A DNA stretch of 27,268 nucleotides from positions 1-27,268 of the IMG/VR virus record IMGVR_UViG_3300042934_000433; one strand, 5' to 3'. This document shows, piece by piece, positions 26,764 to 27,268 of the stretch. Both the position numbers and the translations under genes were made by a program. The DNA comes from a virus. Under the pieces are notes generated by a model that worked only from the letters and a program-made list of their open reading frames with translations, made no database searches and was not told the DNA's origin. The first letter of the stretch is position 1, and each line of letters opens with the position of its first letter.

Positions 26764-27095
26764 GTGGTGACGTGATCGTCCCTTGCCCCCGATGCGGGGT
26801 TGCACGGCAGGTGAAGACCGGTGCTGCCGGGAAACACTGCCAGGACTGCAAGACGCTGCGGGGTACACCGACCGTGTCGCGGACGTGGATGGATGACGCC
26901 GCGTGTGCGACCACAGATCCGGAACTGTTCTTCCCCAGCGAGGACGACACGTGGCGTCCCACCCGGGCGGCGAAAGAGATTTGCGCGTCCTGCCCGGTAC
27001 GTGACCTGTGCCTCGCTGACGCACCCGCATGGGACCGGTGGTCGATCCGGGGTGGGCAGACCGCTACTGAACGCCGACGAAAGGCAGTCGCATGA
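26760..27095 (+). CDS. WhiB-family protein with N-terminal zinc ribbon
   Basis: 111 residues. The WhiB domain has Cys49, Cys75, Cys78 and Cys84 (C-x25-C-x2-C-x5-C) for a [4Fe-4S] cluster, then R-W-S-I-R-G-G-Q-T in place of the usual G-V/I-W-G-G turn, and a basic tail (ERRRKA) for DNA. Residues 9-30 add C-x2-C-x14-C-x2-C, a zinc ribbon not usual in WhiB proteins. Phage WhiB proteins can block host WhiB2 and cause septation arrest; a similar role or regulation of phage genes is possible. Confidence 0.85.
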   Translation: MSGDVIVPCPRCGVARQVKTGAAGKHCQDCKTLRGTPTVSRTWMDDAACATTDPELFFPSEDDTWRPTRAAKEICASCPVRDLCLADAPAWDRWSIRGGQTATERRRKAVA

Positions 27096-27268
27096 CCAGA
27101 TCACATCGCACCGCCCGTCAAGCCGGAACCAGCTTCGAAACGTGGCTCGTCGACTACTGGCGGGAAGCATTCGGAACCCGCACCATCGAACGCCGCGCTA
27201 GGAAAGGCGCCCGCGACGAAGGCGACATCGCCGGACTCAACAGTCACGCCGGCCCCATCGTCGTCGAA
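27092..27268 (+). CDS. PD-(D/E)XK resolvase-like nuclease (3' partial)
   Basis: 59 residues visible, open at the window end. R-Q-A-G-T-S-F-E-T-W-L (Glu16), R-D-E-G-D-I-A-G (Asp45) and V-V-E at the cut match the start of Holliday-junction-resolvase-type phage nucleases, where a Lys should follow two residues later. The ATG overlaps the WhiB stop. The missing part would confirm the catalytic E-x-K. Confidence 0.7.
   Translation, partial: MTRSHRTARQAGTSFETWLVDYWREAFGTRTIERRARKGARDEGDIAGLNSHAGPIVVE

Noticed and set aside
1-27268. Integrated prophage with ends inside the window
   Set aside because: No host genes or second att copy were seen; phage genes continue on both sides of the attP-like site.

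Overview
The window reads as a continuous piece of a temperate, long-tailed (siphovirus-type) phage of a high-GC actinobacterium. The pointers are high-GC coding throughout, a WhiB-family protein (a family confined to Actinobacteria and their phages), a tyrosine integrase, a cI/cro-like control region and several leaderless promoters of the kind common in Actinobacteria. A Microbacteriaceae-type host is possible, but the sequence does not prove it. The attP-like site lies intact between late and early genes. This fits a free (unintegrated) phage genome better than an integrated prophage cut at attL/attR.

Region 1 (1-12.7 kb, + strand, late genes): head-tail adaptor (partial), stopper, gp10-like tail component, tail terminator, a small protein, major tail protein, tail assembly chaperones joined by a -1 frameshift at GGGAAAA (2911), a two-TM gene on the opposite strand, tape measure (915 aa), distal-tail and tail-tip proteins, and four fibre or receptor-binding proteins. 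One fibre carries head repeats and a self-cleaving S74 chaperone. A leaderless promoter then drives two small genes (one HTH), followed by the lysis cassette (M15 peptidase endolysin and two membrane proteins) and a strong terminator shared with a convergent gene.

Region 2 (12.77-16.0 kb, - strand, lysogeny): a small conserved gene, repeats next to the integrase, the tyrosine integrase with two genes of under 60 codons upstream, and an attP-like region. That region holds the 3' end of a histidine tRNA, its terminator and flanking arm-type repeats. Next come a ribbon-helix-helix regulator with three copies of one operator and an HTH repressor. The switch region has two near-identical 18-bp dyads; the second overlaps the start codon of the divergent leaderless early gene.

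Region 3 (16.1-27.3 kb, + strand, early genes): a Cro/excisionase-like two-domain protein, two HNH_3-type endonucleases separated by a roughly 300-nt highly structured non-coding stretch, and a tightly overlapping run of small proteins, several of them paralogous. A RecE-like PD-(D/E)XK nuclease and partner follow, then a third HNH protein. The replication block starts with a structured leader and a 13-codon leader ORF coupled to an initiator that carries a pentamer repeat array (a possible origin inside the gene), followed by a possible helicase loader. A DUF4326 gene is bracketed by perfect 27-bp direct repeats, followed by an orphan DNA methyltransferase. The window ends with small unknowns, an RHH/HTH protein, WhiB with an extra zinc ribbon, and a truncated PD-(D/E)XK resolvase-like gene.

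The most unusual items are the structured RNA-like block upstream of the second HNH gene (17331-17637), the attP/tRNA-His site, the two operator systems, and the 27-bp repeat-flanked DUF4326 cassette.
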